From Hyphomicrobiales bacterium (GTDB lineage Bacteria > Pseudomonadota > Alphaproteobacteria > Rhizobiales > Rhizobiaceae): DNA of 64,000 nucleotides. This document shows positions 1-8,459 of the stretch, piece by piece. How positions within the stretch are numbered: position 1 is the stretch's first letter; each line of letters begins with the position of its first letter. Position numbers and translations under genes: made by a program. The notes below the pieces were generated by a model. That model saw nothing but the letters and a program-made list of their open reading frames with translations. It was not told the origin of the DNA and did not search any database. The DNA lies in assembly GCA_900468285.1 (NCBI GenBank), contig UBTF01000012.1:62001-126000 (forward strand), written 5' to 3'.

Positions 1-1332
1 GCGGGCAGCTTCCCAAATCTCGGCCTCGCTTGCTCCCAGCCGGCCATATTCGATATTTTCACGGATCGTGCCGCCAAAGAGGAAGACATCCTGCTGAACG
101 ATGCCGATCTGACTGCGGAGAGAGGCGAGTTTCAGTTTGCGGATATCGATCCCGTCAATGGTGATAGATCCGCCTGACACCTCATAAAATCTGGGCAGCA
201 GAGAGCAGAGCGTCGTCTTGCCCGCGCCCGACGGACCCACGAAAGCAACCGTCTCTCCCGCCTTTATCGACAGATCGATGTTGCTGAGCACCTGCTTGCC
301 ATCGCTATAGCCAAAACTGACATTGCTGTACGAGATGTTGCCTTTCAACACAGGTGCATCCACCGCATCCGGCGCATCCGTAATGTCGGGGTCGGTGTCA
401 ATCAATTCGGTAAAGCGGCGAAAACCGGCAATGCCCTTGGGATAGGTTTCGATGACGGAGTTGATCTTTTCGACGGGGCGAAAGAACACATTGACGAGAA
501 GCAAAAAGCCAATGAAGCCGCCATTCGTCAGGTCACCGGTCAAGACAAGCCAGGCACCGCAAATCATGATGATCATCTGCGTCAACCGCATACTCATATA
601 GCTGAGTGACGTGCTGGCAGCCATGATCTTATAGGCGTTGAGTTTTGTCTGGCGGTATTGCTGGTTCTCGGTTTCGAACAGCGCACGTTCGTGGTTCTCA
701 TTGGCGAAGGCCTGGACCACGCGCATTCCGCCAACGTTTTCCTCAATGCGGGCGTTGAAGGCCCCAACACGCCCGTAAAGTGCGCGGAAATTATTGGTCA
801 TGCGGCTGCCGTAACGGCTCGTTACCCACGCCGTGATTGGTACAATGGCAGCGGTGATGAGCGCCAGCGGGACGTTGACGGAGAGCATAAGTAAGAACGC
901 TCCGAGGAACGTCATGAGGGCAATGAAAAGATCTTCCGGACCGTGATGCGCCACCTCGCCAATTTCTTCGAGATCCTTGGTCAACCGGCCGACAAGATGA
1001 CCGGTCTTCTGATTGTCAAAAAATCGGAACGAGAGCTTTTGCAGATGGTCGAATGCGTGGCGCCGCATATCGGTCTCGATATTGATACCAAGCATATGTC
1101 CCCAGTAGGTGACGATCGCCATCAGGCCGGTGTTCAAGACGTAGATAACGAGGAGCCCGATAGAGGCCAGAAGGATGAGAGACCAGTCCCCAGCCGGCAG
1201 AAGAAAATCCACGAAAGCCTTCACAGCCATCGGAAATCCCAGTTCCAGCAGGCCCGACAGCACTGCGCATGAGAAGTCCAGAATGAACAGCCCTCTATAT
1301 GGCCGGTAGTAAGAGAAGAATCTGGAAAGCAT
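1..1332 (-). CDS. ABC exporter, fused membrane and ATPase domains (C-terminus cut off by window edge)
   Basis: The reading frame starts at ATG 1332 and stays open to the window edge, giving 444 residues of what is normally a protein of about 600. Residues 1 to about 300 are hydrophobic with several membrane segments, as in the six-helix core of type IV (MsbA/BmrA-like) exporters. A nucleotide-binding domain follows, with Walker A GPSGAGKTT near residue 364 and the Q-loop sequence GIVQQDVFLFGGT. The signature motif and Walker B lie outside the window. The protein probably works as a homodimer in the inner membrane; its substrate (lipid, drug or peptide) cannot be told from sequence. It is divergent from the AI-2E permease gene, with about 227 bases between them. 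The start rests on the absence of another in-frame ATG ahead of the first helix. Confidence 0.93.
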   Translation of the reverse strand, partial: MLSRFFSYYRPYRGLFILDFSCAVLSGLLELGFPMAVKAFVDFLLPAGDWSLILLASIGLLVIYVLNTGLMAIVTYWGHMLGINIETDMRRHAFDHLQKLSFRFFDNQKTGHLVGRLTKDLEEIGEVAHHGPEDLFIALMTFLGAFLLMLSVNVPLALITAAIVPITAWVTSRYGSRMTNNFRALYGRVGAFNARIEENVGGMRVVQAFANENHERALFETENQQYRQTKLNAYKIMAASTSLSYMSMRLTQMIIMICGAWLVLTGDLTNGGFIGFLLLVNVFFRPVEKINSVIETYPKGIAGFRRFTELIDTDPDITDAPDAVDAPVLKGNISYSNVSFGYSDGKQVLSNIDLSIKAGETVAFVGPSGAGKTTLCSLLPRFYEVSGGSITIDGIDIRKLKLASLRSQIGIVQQDVFLFGGTIRENIEYGRLGASEAEIWEAAR

Positions 1333-1559
1333 GGTCTAAATCCATAACGGTTGAGGACCGCCATCAAGTTTGCAAAACATGCCCTCAATTCTCATATTCA
1401 GTGAACGAGGCCAAGGCTGCTTGCGTTATTTTTACCAAAATCGTTCAGTAGGATATGCGAACACTATAAAAACGAAATGCTGGCAGAATATGCTGTAAAC
1501 TGTCCATCAAATGATGACAGAATAAAAATCTGTCCGGGGAATGCGAAAGAGACGCGATT

Positions 1560-2753
1560 TTGAGTAAGGTTGACACTCCAAGGAAAACCGGCGAGCCCCG
1601 TTGGCTCGGCCCAGCCTCACATGCACGCACCGCGCTGGTACCGTCCATTTCTGCGGCGCGCTGGCTTCTGGTTCTTATTGTCGCGGCTGGCATCTATTTC
1701 TTCTATGGTTTTCTTGTGCCGGTTCTGGCTGCACTGGTCATCGGTTTTGCCAGCTGGCCTGTCTACCGAGAGCTGTTGCGCCGGGTTGGCGGCAACAACA
1801 CGGTTGGCGCAACCATCGCGCTGCTGCTGATCATCACCTTCCTCATCGTGCCGATCTTTATTGCGGCATCCTATACAGCCAGCGAAGTCCGCGAATGGTT
1901 CGGCTGGGCGGTTGAGGTCAACAAGACCGGAGCCCCCGTTCCGCAGTGGATTGCTGCGCTTCCCGGCGTGGGATCATGGATGAGTGAGCAATGGGTTCGC
2001 TATGTGGGTACGCCCGGCGCAATCGGCGAAGTCATTCAATTGGTCAGCGGTGCGAATATCGGCAACATCTACCGCGCCATCGTTGCAGCGGGCAATGGTG
2101 CCTTCCACCTGATTCTCACTCTGTTGTTCATGTTGATTGCGCTGTTTTTTGTGTACCGCAACGGTGTGGGATTTGCGCGCCAGATCGATCTCGTGGGCGA
2201 ACGCATTCTGCCGACCCGCTGGGAGCGAATTTCCCGCGTTGTTCCGGCAACCATCAGTTCCACCGTTACCGGCATGACCCTGATTGCCATCGGCGAGGGA
2301 ATCATTCTGGGTATCGCCTACTGGATCGCTGGCGTCCCCTCGCCCGTCACGCTCGGCGTGCTGACCGGTGTCATGGCGCTCATTCCCGGCGGCGCACCAC
2401 TCTCCTTCACCCTCGTTTCAGTCTATCTGGTCGCCAGCGGCTCTGTCGGCGCGGGCATCGGGCTCTTTGCCTGGGGTTCGGTGGAACTCTTTATCGTTGA
2501 CAAGACCATTCGCCCTCGCCTCGTCGGCGGCCCTATCAAGTTGCCGTTCCTGCCAACATTTTTCGGCCTCGTCGGCGGCGTGAAGACTATGGGCTTCCTT
2601 GGCCTGTTTATCGGCCCGGTCCTGATGGCCCTGCTGGTCGCTGTATGGCGCGAATGGGTTCGCGAAGTTGAACTTTCGGCTACGGAGAATGAAGTGCTGG
2701 AGACGGAGGTCGCAATTGACGAACCTCCGCCGCTGAGAAAGACGGCAATCTGA
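1560..2753 (+). CDS. AI-2E family transporter (DUF20 permease)
   Basis: This 397-residue protein has the layout of the AI-2E/DUF20 family: paired hydrophobic helices near residues 30-70, a soluble region around 90-150, then a run of helices to about residue 365 and a charged, acidic tail. Family members have been linked to autoinducer-2 or small-solute export and to Na+/H+ antiport; the substrate here is unknown. No ATG lies ahead of the first helix in frame, so TTG at 1560 is taken as the start, with a purine-rich GAAAGAG upstream. It is convergent with the acidic protein gene at 2779, and no clear terminator lies between them. Confidence 0.88.
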   Translation: MSKVDTPRKTGEPRWLGPASHARTALVPSISAARWLLVLIVAAGIYFFYGFLVPVLAALVIGFASWPVYRELLRRVGGNNTVGATIALLLIITFLIVPIFIAASYTASEVREWFGWAVEVNKTGAPVPQWIAALPGVGSWMSEQWVRYVGTPGAIGEVIQLVSGANIGNIYRAIVAAGNGAFHLILTLLFMLIALFFVYRNGVGFARQIDLVGERILPTRWERISRVVPATISSTVTGMTLIAIGEGIILGIAYWIAGVPSPVTLGVLTGVMALIPGGAPLSFTLVSVYLVASGSVGAGIGLFAWGSVELFIVDKTIRPRLVGGPIKLPFLPTFFGLVGGVKTMGFLGLFIGPVLMALLVAVWREWVREVELSATENEVLETEVAIDEPPPLRKTAI

Positions 2754-2778
2754 CGCTACCGCCTTTGGAAAACCAGGT

Positions 2779-3384
2779 TTAAGCCTGCGCTATCAGCGTA
2801 ACGGCGCTGTAGAGACCGATTTCATCTGCCTGAAAGACAGCTGAGGCTCGATCTTCGCCTTCGCCTTCGACTTCTTCTTCATTTCCCTCTTCATCAGAGA
2901 GAATGCCAGCTTCTTCTTTCAGAGCCTTCGTCAACTTATCGTTGCTATCAGGATCGGCGGCGCTGGCAATGACATCGTCGACAGACACGCCAAGCTTGTC
3001 CAAACCGAGCTCTTTCTCCAGCGCTATAACGGCGGCCATTCCGCCTTCAATTTTCAGCTTGCCCAGAGCCCGACGCATTGCATCGACAAACTCATCTCTA
3101 GAGGCATAGTCCTCCTGGTTTACACCGAGTGCCTTGCCAGTCCTGTCGATGAGATCGAGCTTCATCTCCGTGACACTGACACTATTGACACTGTATAAAG
3201 CGCCAGCAATCTTCGACTCCGCTTGCGAAGGCTGAGCTGTAACACGAATCGTAGATTTGGCACTGATTGAGGCGGCCGCCAGATCGGACGATGAGAGAGA
3301 TATTTTCTGATCTGTGACCTGGTTGAAATTTGTTTTTTGCAAAATCAGTAAAGCAGTTGAATTTGGATTTGAGACCAACGTCAT
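2779..3384 (-). CDS. uncharacterised protein with acidic C-terminal tail
   Basis: No family is recognised. From the internal ATG at 3384 it has 201 residues; an upstream ATG at 3444 would add 20 residues of arginine-rich sequence that looks non-coding. The N-terminal half is rich in Ser, Thr and Asn (VSNPNSTALLILQKTN) and resembles low-complexity secreted or flagellar-type proteins, but there is no clear signal peptide. A charged, probably helical middle follows, and near residues 165-182 there is a Glu-rich segment (SDEEGNEEEVEGEGED). The gene is convergent with the AI-2E permease gene. Codon use looks like that of its neighbours, which supports a real gene. Confidence 0.7.
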   Translation of the reverse strand: MTLVSNPNSTALLILQKTNFNQVTDQKISLSSSDLAAASISAKSTIRVTAQPSQAESKIAGALYSVNSVSVTEMKLDLIDRTGKALGVNQEDYASRDEFVDAMRRALGKLKIEGGMAAVIALEKELGLDKLGVSVDDVIASAADPDSNDKLTKALKEEAGILSDEEGNEEEVEGEGEDRASAVFQADEIGLYSAVTLIAQA

Positions 3385-3528
3385 TTCCGCACCCCAACTC
3401 CGCCGCCGTCGCTCATCAACGGCAAACCAAAGCGTTACCTTCACCTCATGCGAAATCTAAACGTAGTTTTTCTACCATTGATGGTATTTATAGTCAACTC
3501 TTGGTAAACATCCCGTCTACCGGCCGAC

Positions 3529-3996
3529 CTATATCTTCAGCTCCATGAAGATGCTGAGCGGGTCCGGCTTGTAGGGTGGGAAGGGCTCGATATCCACGAA
3601 ACCCGCCTTGCGATAAAGTCCGATGGCCTCCGGCTGGCTGATGCCGGTTTCCAGGCGAATCGCTTTCACGCCGTGCTGACGTCCAAGCTCTACCAGTGCC
3701 TCAAGCATGAGCTTGCCGATCTTCATCCCACGCGCCTGCGGGTCCACGAACATGCGCTTGATTTCCGCAGTCCCATCACCCTTTTCCACAAGTGCGCAAC
3801 AGCCGACAATCTCGCCTTCGTTGCGGGCCACGAAGAACGAGACATTCGGCTGCTCCAAAGTTGCGATATCGACCAGATGGTTGCTTTCCGCGGGATAAAG
3901 CGATGCCGCGTAGGCATCGGACATCTCCAGAAGCCGGATTATTTCCGGCTGGCGTGGGCTTTCCAATGTGATGGAGACAGGCATTTTCAGTTCCAT
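3529..3996 (-). CDS. GNAT family N-acetyltransferase
   Basis: The 155-residue protein fits a single GNAT fold. The acetyl-CoA pyrophosphate loop is visible as PQARGMKIGKLML near residues 87-99, preceded by the beta strand AEIKRMFVDP and followed by IRLETGISQPEAIGLYRKAGF, the usual last motif. GNAT enzymes acetylate small molecules or protein amines; nothing here shows which. The start is either ATG 3996 or ATG 3984 four codons later, and neither has a strong ribosome site. The gene is divergent from the short gene at 4099. Confidence 0.9.
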   Translation of the reverse strand: MELKMPVSITLESPRQPEIIRLLEMSDAYAASLYPAESNHLVDIATLEQPNVSFFVARNEGEIVGCCALVEKGDGTAEIKRMFVDPQARGMKIGKLMLEALVELGRQHGVKAIRLETGISQPEAIGLYRKAGFVDIEPFPPYKPDPLSIFMELKI

Positions 3997-4098
3997 TATT
4001 TTGTGGGAAGGCGCTCATTCTGTCGCAATAAGACTGCAATTTCTCTAGATCATGCGCACAGATAAGACAATTTCTCTTCCAGGGGCAAAAGAGCGAAA

Positions 4099-4509
4099 AT
4101 GAGAACTGCGCTTGTTTTGATGACTATTCTCGGCTGCGACGACAGCGCGACCGATTGCCAACATATTGCGACGCTGCAGCAGCGGTGGACCAGTATCGAA
4201 CTATGCGATGCCGAATCGGAAAAGCAGCTCGGCAATTTCGCGAACGCCTCCTACCCGGTGGTGGTTGCGGTGTGCCAGACGCCCGATGCACCCGGAACCG
4301 AAACGGCCAACACCCAAGATCAGACGCCCGAAGCGCCAGCAACACCGCCCGCACTTGCGCAGCAGGAAGAGCAGACACTGACGCAGAGCGCCATCACCCG
4401 CGTCCGCAGGATTCTGCCGTCAACCGAGGGCGTAAAGGAAGTGCTGGGCAAGCCGGTACGCATGGTGGAAGATAGCTATTCCTGGATCGCCCGACGTTTC
4501 TCGAAATAA
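4099..4509 (+). CDS. uncharacterised small protein, possibly exported
   Basis: This 136-residue protein belongs to no family I recognise. The first 12 residues are hydrophobic but short (MRTALVLMTILG). Three cysteines occur within the first 40 residues and a fourth near residue 59. A Pro/Thr/Ala-rich linker spans about residues 62-90, and the C-terminus is basic with aromatic residues (DSYSWIARRFSK). The low-complexity linker between two short conserved-looking ends suggests an envelope or peripheral membrane protein. Its stop is three bases from the stop of the convergent DUF2336 gene. A real gene is likely from codon use, but the function is unknown. Confidence 0.65.
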   Translation: MRTALVLMTILGCDDSATDCQHIATLQQRWTSIELCDAESEKQLGNFANASYPVVVAVCQTPDAPGTETANTQDQTPEAPATPPALAQQEEQTLTQSAITRVRRILPSTEGVKEVLGKPVRMVEDSYSWIARRFSK

Positions 4510-4512
4510 GCT

Positions 4513-5646
4513 TTACGCAGCTTCTGCGACGAGATCACCCAACGAGCGGGCGCGTTGTCTTTGCTGATTGATCCGCAGTCTTTCAACCATATGCAGCAAC
4601 TCCCGCGTTGTCGGATCGGTTTCGACACCTGAAAATTTGGCGAGCAGGTCCGACGACAGGTCAGCGATCGGATTGGAATATGGTGTGACGACGATATCTC
4701 GCCAGAGCACCGTTGCTTCCATGAAGATATCGAGGATCGGCCCGGTAAGACCAATTGACAGGAAGAGTGCCTTCAGCGCGTGGTGCCTTCCAGTTGACAG
4801 AATGGAGCGGACCTGGCGGTTTGCAAGGCCAGAGAGGTTGGAAACAGCCAGAGCAAAGAATTCCAGCTTGCCGGAACACAGAACATTCATCAGGAAAGCA
4901 GGCGTCAACTCACCACGGTCGCGCAGTTGCTCCACGAGGCAAGGCAGGCTTTCTGCCTCCACATCGTCTGCCAGCGCTACGGTTACCGCTTCCGATGCCT
5001 CGCGGATGACGCTGGTGGCACGCGCCTGCGTCATGGTGTGGCGCACAAGGTTTGACGCAGCAAGGGCAGCGCCGATGTGCCCAACGATCATATAGCGGAC
5101 ATCCACCGGCAAGTCCTCGCGGCGCAGCAAGAGGTCACGGATTTCGGCGTCACCCGCATGTCTCTCTGCGATCCTGCGCAGGGTGAAAGGCGTCATGAAG
5201 GCGCTGCGATTTTCCAGAAGGACGGAAATCTCCAGTGCGTCGCCAATTTCTGCCATGGCAGCGCAGGCACCCGTTTCGAGCGCAGGGCGCGCGGCGATCA
5301 TGGCGCGCGTAATCGTTGTGCCAGTCCCGATCAGATCTACAAGATCCGTCTCCCGCAAAACGGGGGAATGCACCAGCACGACGCAGGCAATTTCCGGCTG
5401 GTCCTGCGCAAGGGTGAAAAGAATCGGATGGGGCGCATCGGGCGAAAAGGCCAGCTTTTCGGCCAGGGCGAGCCGAACCTTGGGTGACGGGTCATCCAGC
5501 AGAAATGTCATGGCGTCGTAAGCGCTTGCCTGCCGATCCGTTGGCAAGGAAGATTCCAGATATGCTTGAGCAAGCGCAGTAGCCGCCTTGGAGCGATCAT
5601 TTGCTCCAGCCTTGGAAGCCCAACGAAGAAATGCTTGTACTATCAA
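4513..5646 (-). CDS. DUF2336 domain-containing protein
   Basis: This alpha-helical, HEAT-like protein belongs to the alphaproteobacterial DUF2336 family. The repeated helical pattern is visible as DDPSPKVRLALAEKLAFSP near the N-terminus and DLPVDVRYMIVGHIGAAL in the middle. Family members in this clade characteristically begin with a form of MIVQAFLRW; that sequence appears here as LIVQAFLRW with a TTG codon at 5646, preceded by a G-rich stretch, so I chose that start (377 residues). A longer reading from ATG 5715 adds 23 residues and has no ribosome site. The function is unknown; the repeats suggest protein binding. Confidence 0.82.
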   Translation of the reverse strand: MIVQAFLRWASKAGANDRSKAATALAQAYLESSLPTDRQASAYDAMTFLLDDPSPKVRLALAEKLAFSPDAPHPILFTLAQDQPEIACVVLVHSPVLRETDLVDLIGTGTTITRAMIAARPALETGACAAMAEIGDALEISVLLENRSAFMTPFTLRRIAERHAGDAEIRDLLLRREDLPVDVRYMIVGHIGAALAASNLVRHTMTQARATSVIREASEAVTVALADDVEAESLPCLVEQLRDRGELTPAFLMNVLCSGKLEFFALAVSNLSGLANRQVRSILSTGRHHALKALFLSIGLTGPILDIFMEATVLWRDIVVTPYSNPIADLSSDLLAKFSGVETDPTTRELLHMVERLRINQQRQRARSLGDLVAEAA

Positions 5647-5786
5647 CCTACGCCCCAACACCAGACAGCACCGACGATAAGCAGCAGTCCGTTCATCAGA
5701 AACGTTCACTGCCATCAGAGCTATAGAAGTAAGGGCAAATGGTTTACGTTTGGTTCACCATAAAATTTAACTGTTGCTAATGTCTC

Positions 5787-6395
5787 TTAGCGCGCACCGG
5801 GCCTCGTCAGCTGGAAGACCTCTGCGCCACCGTCGCAATAATCCCTGTAGCCCATGCGCGCTATCGGTCGGGCGATTGCCATATCGATCATCCCGTCCCT
5901 TATTACGGCCTCATCGATGTGAATGCCGACAACCTGGCCGAACACGACCCAGCTCTGCGCCTTCACCCCATCGACATCGACCGGCTGGATAATCTGCGTT
6001 ACGCGGCATTCCAGCGCCGCATAGGCTTCCACGACAAAGGGTGCGTCAACGAGCTCGCCGGGCTTTGGCGTCAGCCCGGAAAGCTCAAATTCGTTTACGT
6101 CGTACGCAACAGGGGCAGACGAGGTATTCATCTGCTCAACCAGATGGCGGCTGACGAGATTTGCAGTGAAAACGCCACTTTCCTCGACATTGCGAACGCT
6201 ATCCTTGTGGCCGCTGGAGGAAAACATCACCAGTTTGGGCGCGTCCGACACGGCATTGAAGAAGGAATAGGGCGCGAGATTGAGCGTGCCATCCCTGCCC
6301 TTCGATCCAATCCAGCCGATCGGCCGCGGCGCGACGATCGCCTTGAAGGGATCGTGCGGCAGGCCGTGAAGATTTTTGTCGGTGGCGTAAAACAT
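5787..6395 (-). CDS. flavin reductase-like FMN-binding protein
   Basis: The 202-residue protein has the split-barrel flavin reductase fold. The N-terminus contains VAPRPIGWIGSKG and NLAPYSFFNAVSDAPKLVMFS, the usual FMN-contacting segments, and NVEESGVFTANLVSRHL matches the mid-domain family signature. Such enzymes reduce free flavin with NAD(P)H or serve as flavoprotein oxidoreductases. Its ATG overlaps the stop of the nitroreductase gene upstream as TGATG, so the two are almost certainly translationally coupled and may act on the same redox substrate. Confidence 0.92.
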   Translation of the reverse strand: MFYATDKNLHGLPHDPFKAIVAPRPIGWIGSKGRDGTLNLAPYSFFNAVSDAPKLVMFSSSGHKDSVRNVEESGVFTANLVSRHLVEQMNTSSAPVAYDVNEFELSGLTPKPGELVDAPFVVEAYAALECRVTQIIQPVDVDGVKAQSWVVFGQVVGIHIDEAVIRDGMIDMAIARPIARMGYRDYCDGGAEVFQLTRPGAR

Positions 6396-6976
6396 CAGCT
6401 TTCACCAATCCATGTCACGACATCCGCAAGTTCCGGACGCGGACGCTCGACTGCAGGAAACGTCGTGGAACCGATAAACATCAGACCCGCAACCTTTTCG
6501 CCAGGCTGCACACCAAGTTCCGGCAGGAATGCTTCGTCATAGGACACCCATTCCGTCAGCCAGTTTGCGGCAAAACCGTTGGCGTTGGCCGCAAACAGCA
6601 TGTTGAGGCACACGGCACCGGCAGACATGACCTGTTCCCATTCCGGAATTTTGGCATGGGGGGCAGCCGTGCTGACCACGGCGATGACGACGGGCGCACG
6701 GGTAAAGCGCGTGCGCTCGACCTCCTGATATTCGGCACCCAGGTCCGGCGTCTTTTCCAGCGCGCGCTTCAGAGCCGCTTCACCCAGACGCTTGCGCTCC
6801 TCTCCGCGATAGACGATGAAGCGCCATGGAGCGATCTTGCCGTGGTCGGGCACGCGAACCGTCAGACGCAGTATTTCCTCGATTTCGCGACGATCCGGGC
6901 CCGGCTCCGTCAATTGCAAAGCGGGCGTCGAGCGCCGAACATTCAGATAATCGATGAGAGTGATATTGTCTTTCAT
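6395..6976 (-). CDS. nitroreductase family protein
   Basis: From ATG 6976 this is a 193-residue FMN-dependent nitroreductase of the small (YdjA/RutE-like) group. Evidence: RRSTPALQL near the start for FMN phosphate contact, [19 protein letters not shown] in the first third, the dimer segment [19 protein letters not shown], and [16 protein letters not shown] near the end. A longer frame reaches ATG 7150, but that extension overlaps the divergent secreted-protein gene and lacks family similarity. It forms a two-gene operon with the flavin reductase, the stop and start overlapping by one base. Confidence 0.92.
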   Translation of the reverse strand: MKDNITLIDYLNVRRSTPALQLTEPGPDRREIEEILRLTVRVPDHGKIAPWRFIVYRGEERKRLGEAALKRALEKTPDLGAEYQEVERTRFTRAPVVIAVVSTAAPHAKIPEWEQVMSAGAVCLNMLFAANANGFAANWLTEWVSYDEAFLPELGVQPGEKVAGLMFIGSTTFPAVERPRPELADVVTWIGES

Positions 6977-7085
6977 GTCAGAACCGTTCCATTGTCGTAC
7001 AACTGAAATTAAGGGCCTTGAAATCGCCACGGCATTGCGTTTGAAGTGGTCCCAGAAAAACAAGAAGTCAATCCGGTTGAGAGAA

Positions 7086-8066
7086 ATGACGTCCATCAAA
7101 ATTGCGACCGGCCTCTGCGTCGCGCTGGTTTCCAGCCTTGCGCTGCACAATGTCGCCTTCTCTCAAGATGCTTTCAAGGACTTCAAGCAGTTGGGCGGCA
7201 CGCCGAAGATGCCGAAGCTGAATGCCTTCAGCGCTCCAATTTCTCCGGCCCTGCAAGAAGACAAATCACGCGATGTGGTGATGGAAGCAAAGCTGACCAA
7301 CGACGGCGAGCCGATGATGGAAGGGCTGGCCTGGCGGGTGTTCAGCCCCATCCCCGGCCCTGACGGCAAGCTTCCCATGCTCGCGAGTTCGGAGGGCGGT
7401 TCGGCAGAATTTCACCTGTCGCCCGGCGATTACTTCGTCAATGTCTCCTTCGGACGCGCGGGCGTGACCAAGAAGGTCAGCGTGCCAACCAGCGGCAAGA
7501 TCGACAAACAGGTTCTCATACTCGATGCAGGCGGCTTCGTGTTGAACGCGGTTGTCGGGACCGATAAGCGCATTTCTCCTAACCAGCTAAAATTCTCCGT
7601 CTATTCATCCGACACGCAGGAAGATGGTGAGCGGCGTCTCGTGATGTCCGACGTCAAACCCAATACCGTCATCCGCCTTAACGCCGGAACCTATCATGTC
7701 GTCTCGGAATATGGCGGCATCAATGCCGTTGTGCGCGCCGACATTCAGGTCGAAGCGGGCAAGCTGACGGAAGCCACACTACAGCACCATGCTGCGCAGG
7801 TGACGCTGAAACTCGTTTCCGAACATGGCGGCGAAGCCATTGCCGATACTGCATGGTCGGTCCTGACCGGCTCCGGCGACATCGTCAACGAAAGCGTCAG
7901 CGCCTTTTCCACCATGGTGCTTGCCGACGGCGAATACACCGCCATCGCCCGCAATAAGGAAAAGGTCTACCAGCGCAACTTCAGGGTGGCTGGTGGACAG
8001 GACTCGGATGTCGAAGTCCTGATGAAGGACCAGGCCCCGGACGAGACAACTGGCGATTTTGAGTAG
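7086..8066 (+). CDS. secreted beta-rich repeat protein of unknown function
   Basis: From ATG 7086 the protein has 326 residues and opens with a clear signal peptide ([20 protein letters not shown], then cleavage near AFSQDA). The mature part seems to contain at least three similar beta-sandwich units. Each runs through a 'G-D/T-Y-x-V/A' strand: [24 protein letters not shown] and [11 protein letters not shown]. Each also has an upstream segment of the type '[13 protein letters not shown]' or '[13 protein letters not shown]'. This resembles carboxypeptidase-regulatory or transthyretin-like domains, so a periplasmic or surface role is likely; no enzyme motif is seen. A frame opening at 6954 would precede the signal peptide and is rejected. 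Confidence 0.8.
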   Translation: MTSIKIATGLCVALVSSLALHNVAFSQDAFKDFKQLGGTPKMPKLNAFSAPISPALQEDKSRDVVMEAKLTNDGEPMMEGLAWRVFSPIPGPDGKLPMLASSEGGSAEFHLSPGDYFVNVSFGRAGVTKKVSVPTSGKIDKQVLILDAGGFVLNAVVGTDKRISPNQLKFSVYSSDTQEDGERRLVMSDVKPNTVIRLNAGTYHVVSEYGGINAVVRADIQVEAGKLTEATLQHHAAQVTLKLVSEHGGEAIADTAWSVLTGSGDIVNESVSAFSTMVLADGEYTAIARNKEKVYQRNFRVAGGQDSDVEVLMKDQAPDETTGDFE

Positions 8067-8081
8067 GCTTAGGTGAAAACG

Positions 8082-8387
8082 TCAGCAAATCAAGAGATGA
8101 CGTGGATGCGTGACGCTCGAATAATCCGCGTGCCAATAGTGCGGGTCGTCGCATAGCGAAAACAGGGCGTCTTTCGACGCGTATCTGTCATCAAACCTAT
8201 CCCGCATCGTGACATGGACAGACCCGTTGTCGGGATAGTCCTTGCCCACATCGGCGATCTTGTTTCCGCGCTGAAGCTCGGCAGCGACTATGTTTCTTAG
8301 CGGGATGACCAGATCCGCCAGCAGTGACTGCATTCTCAGGAAATCTCTCTCATTCCTGATGTGGGAAAAGCTCTTCTCGGTGAACAT
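8082..8387 (-). CDS. uncharacterised 101-residue protein
   Basis: No family is recognised. The start at 8387 has an AGGA ribosome site at good spacing, which is the main support for a real gene. The protein is hydrophilic, with a helical N-terminal half (RNERDFLRMQSLLADLVIPL) and a His/Asp/Tyr-rich end (CDDPHYWHADYSSVTH) that could bind a metal, though this is a guess from composition. It is convergent with the secreted repeat protein gene, and the thrS terminator region lies just upstream of its start. Confidence 0.6.
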   Translation of the reverse strand: MFTEKSFSHIRNERDFLRMQSLLADLVIPLRNIVAAELQRGNKIADVGKDYPDNGSVHVTMRDRFDDRYASKDALFSLCDDPHYWHADYSSVTHPRHLLIC

Positions 8388-8422
8388 CGAGTCCTGCTCT
8401 CATTTTTAAGACGTATGACATG

Positions 8423-8447
8423 AAAACGGCGCCCTTGAGCGCCGTTT
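8423..8447 (-). terminator. terminator after thrS
   Basis: A 9-bp perfect stem (8424-8432 with 8439-8447) and a 6-base loop, followed on the minus strand by TTTTC. It lies 13 bases past the thrS stop. Confidence 0.75.
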
Positions 8448-8459
8448 CCTATCTTCTGC

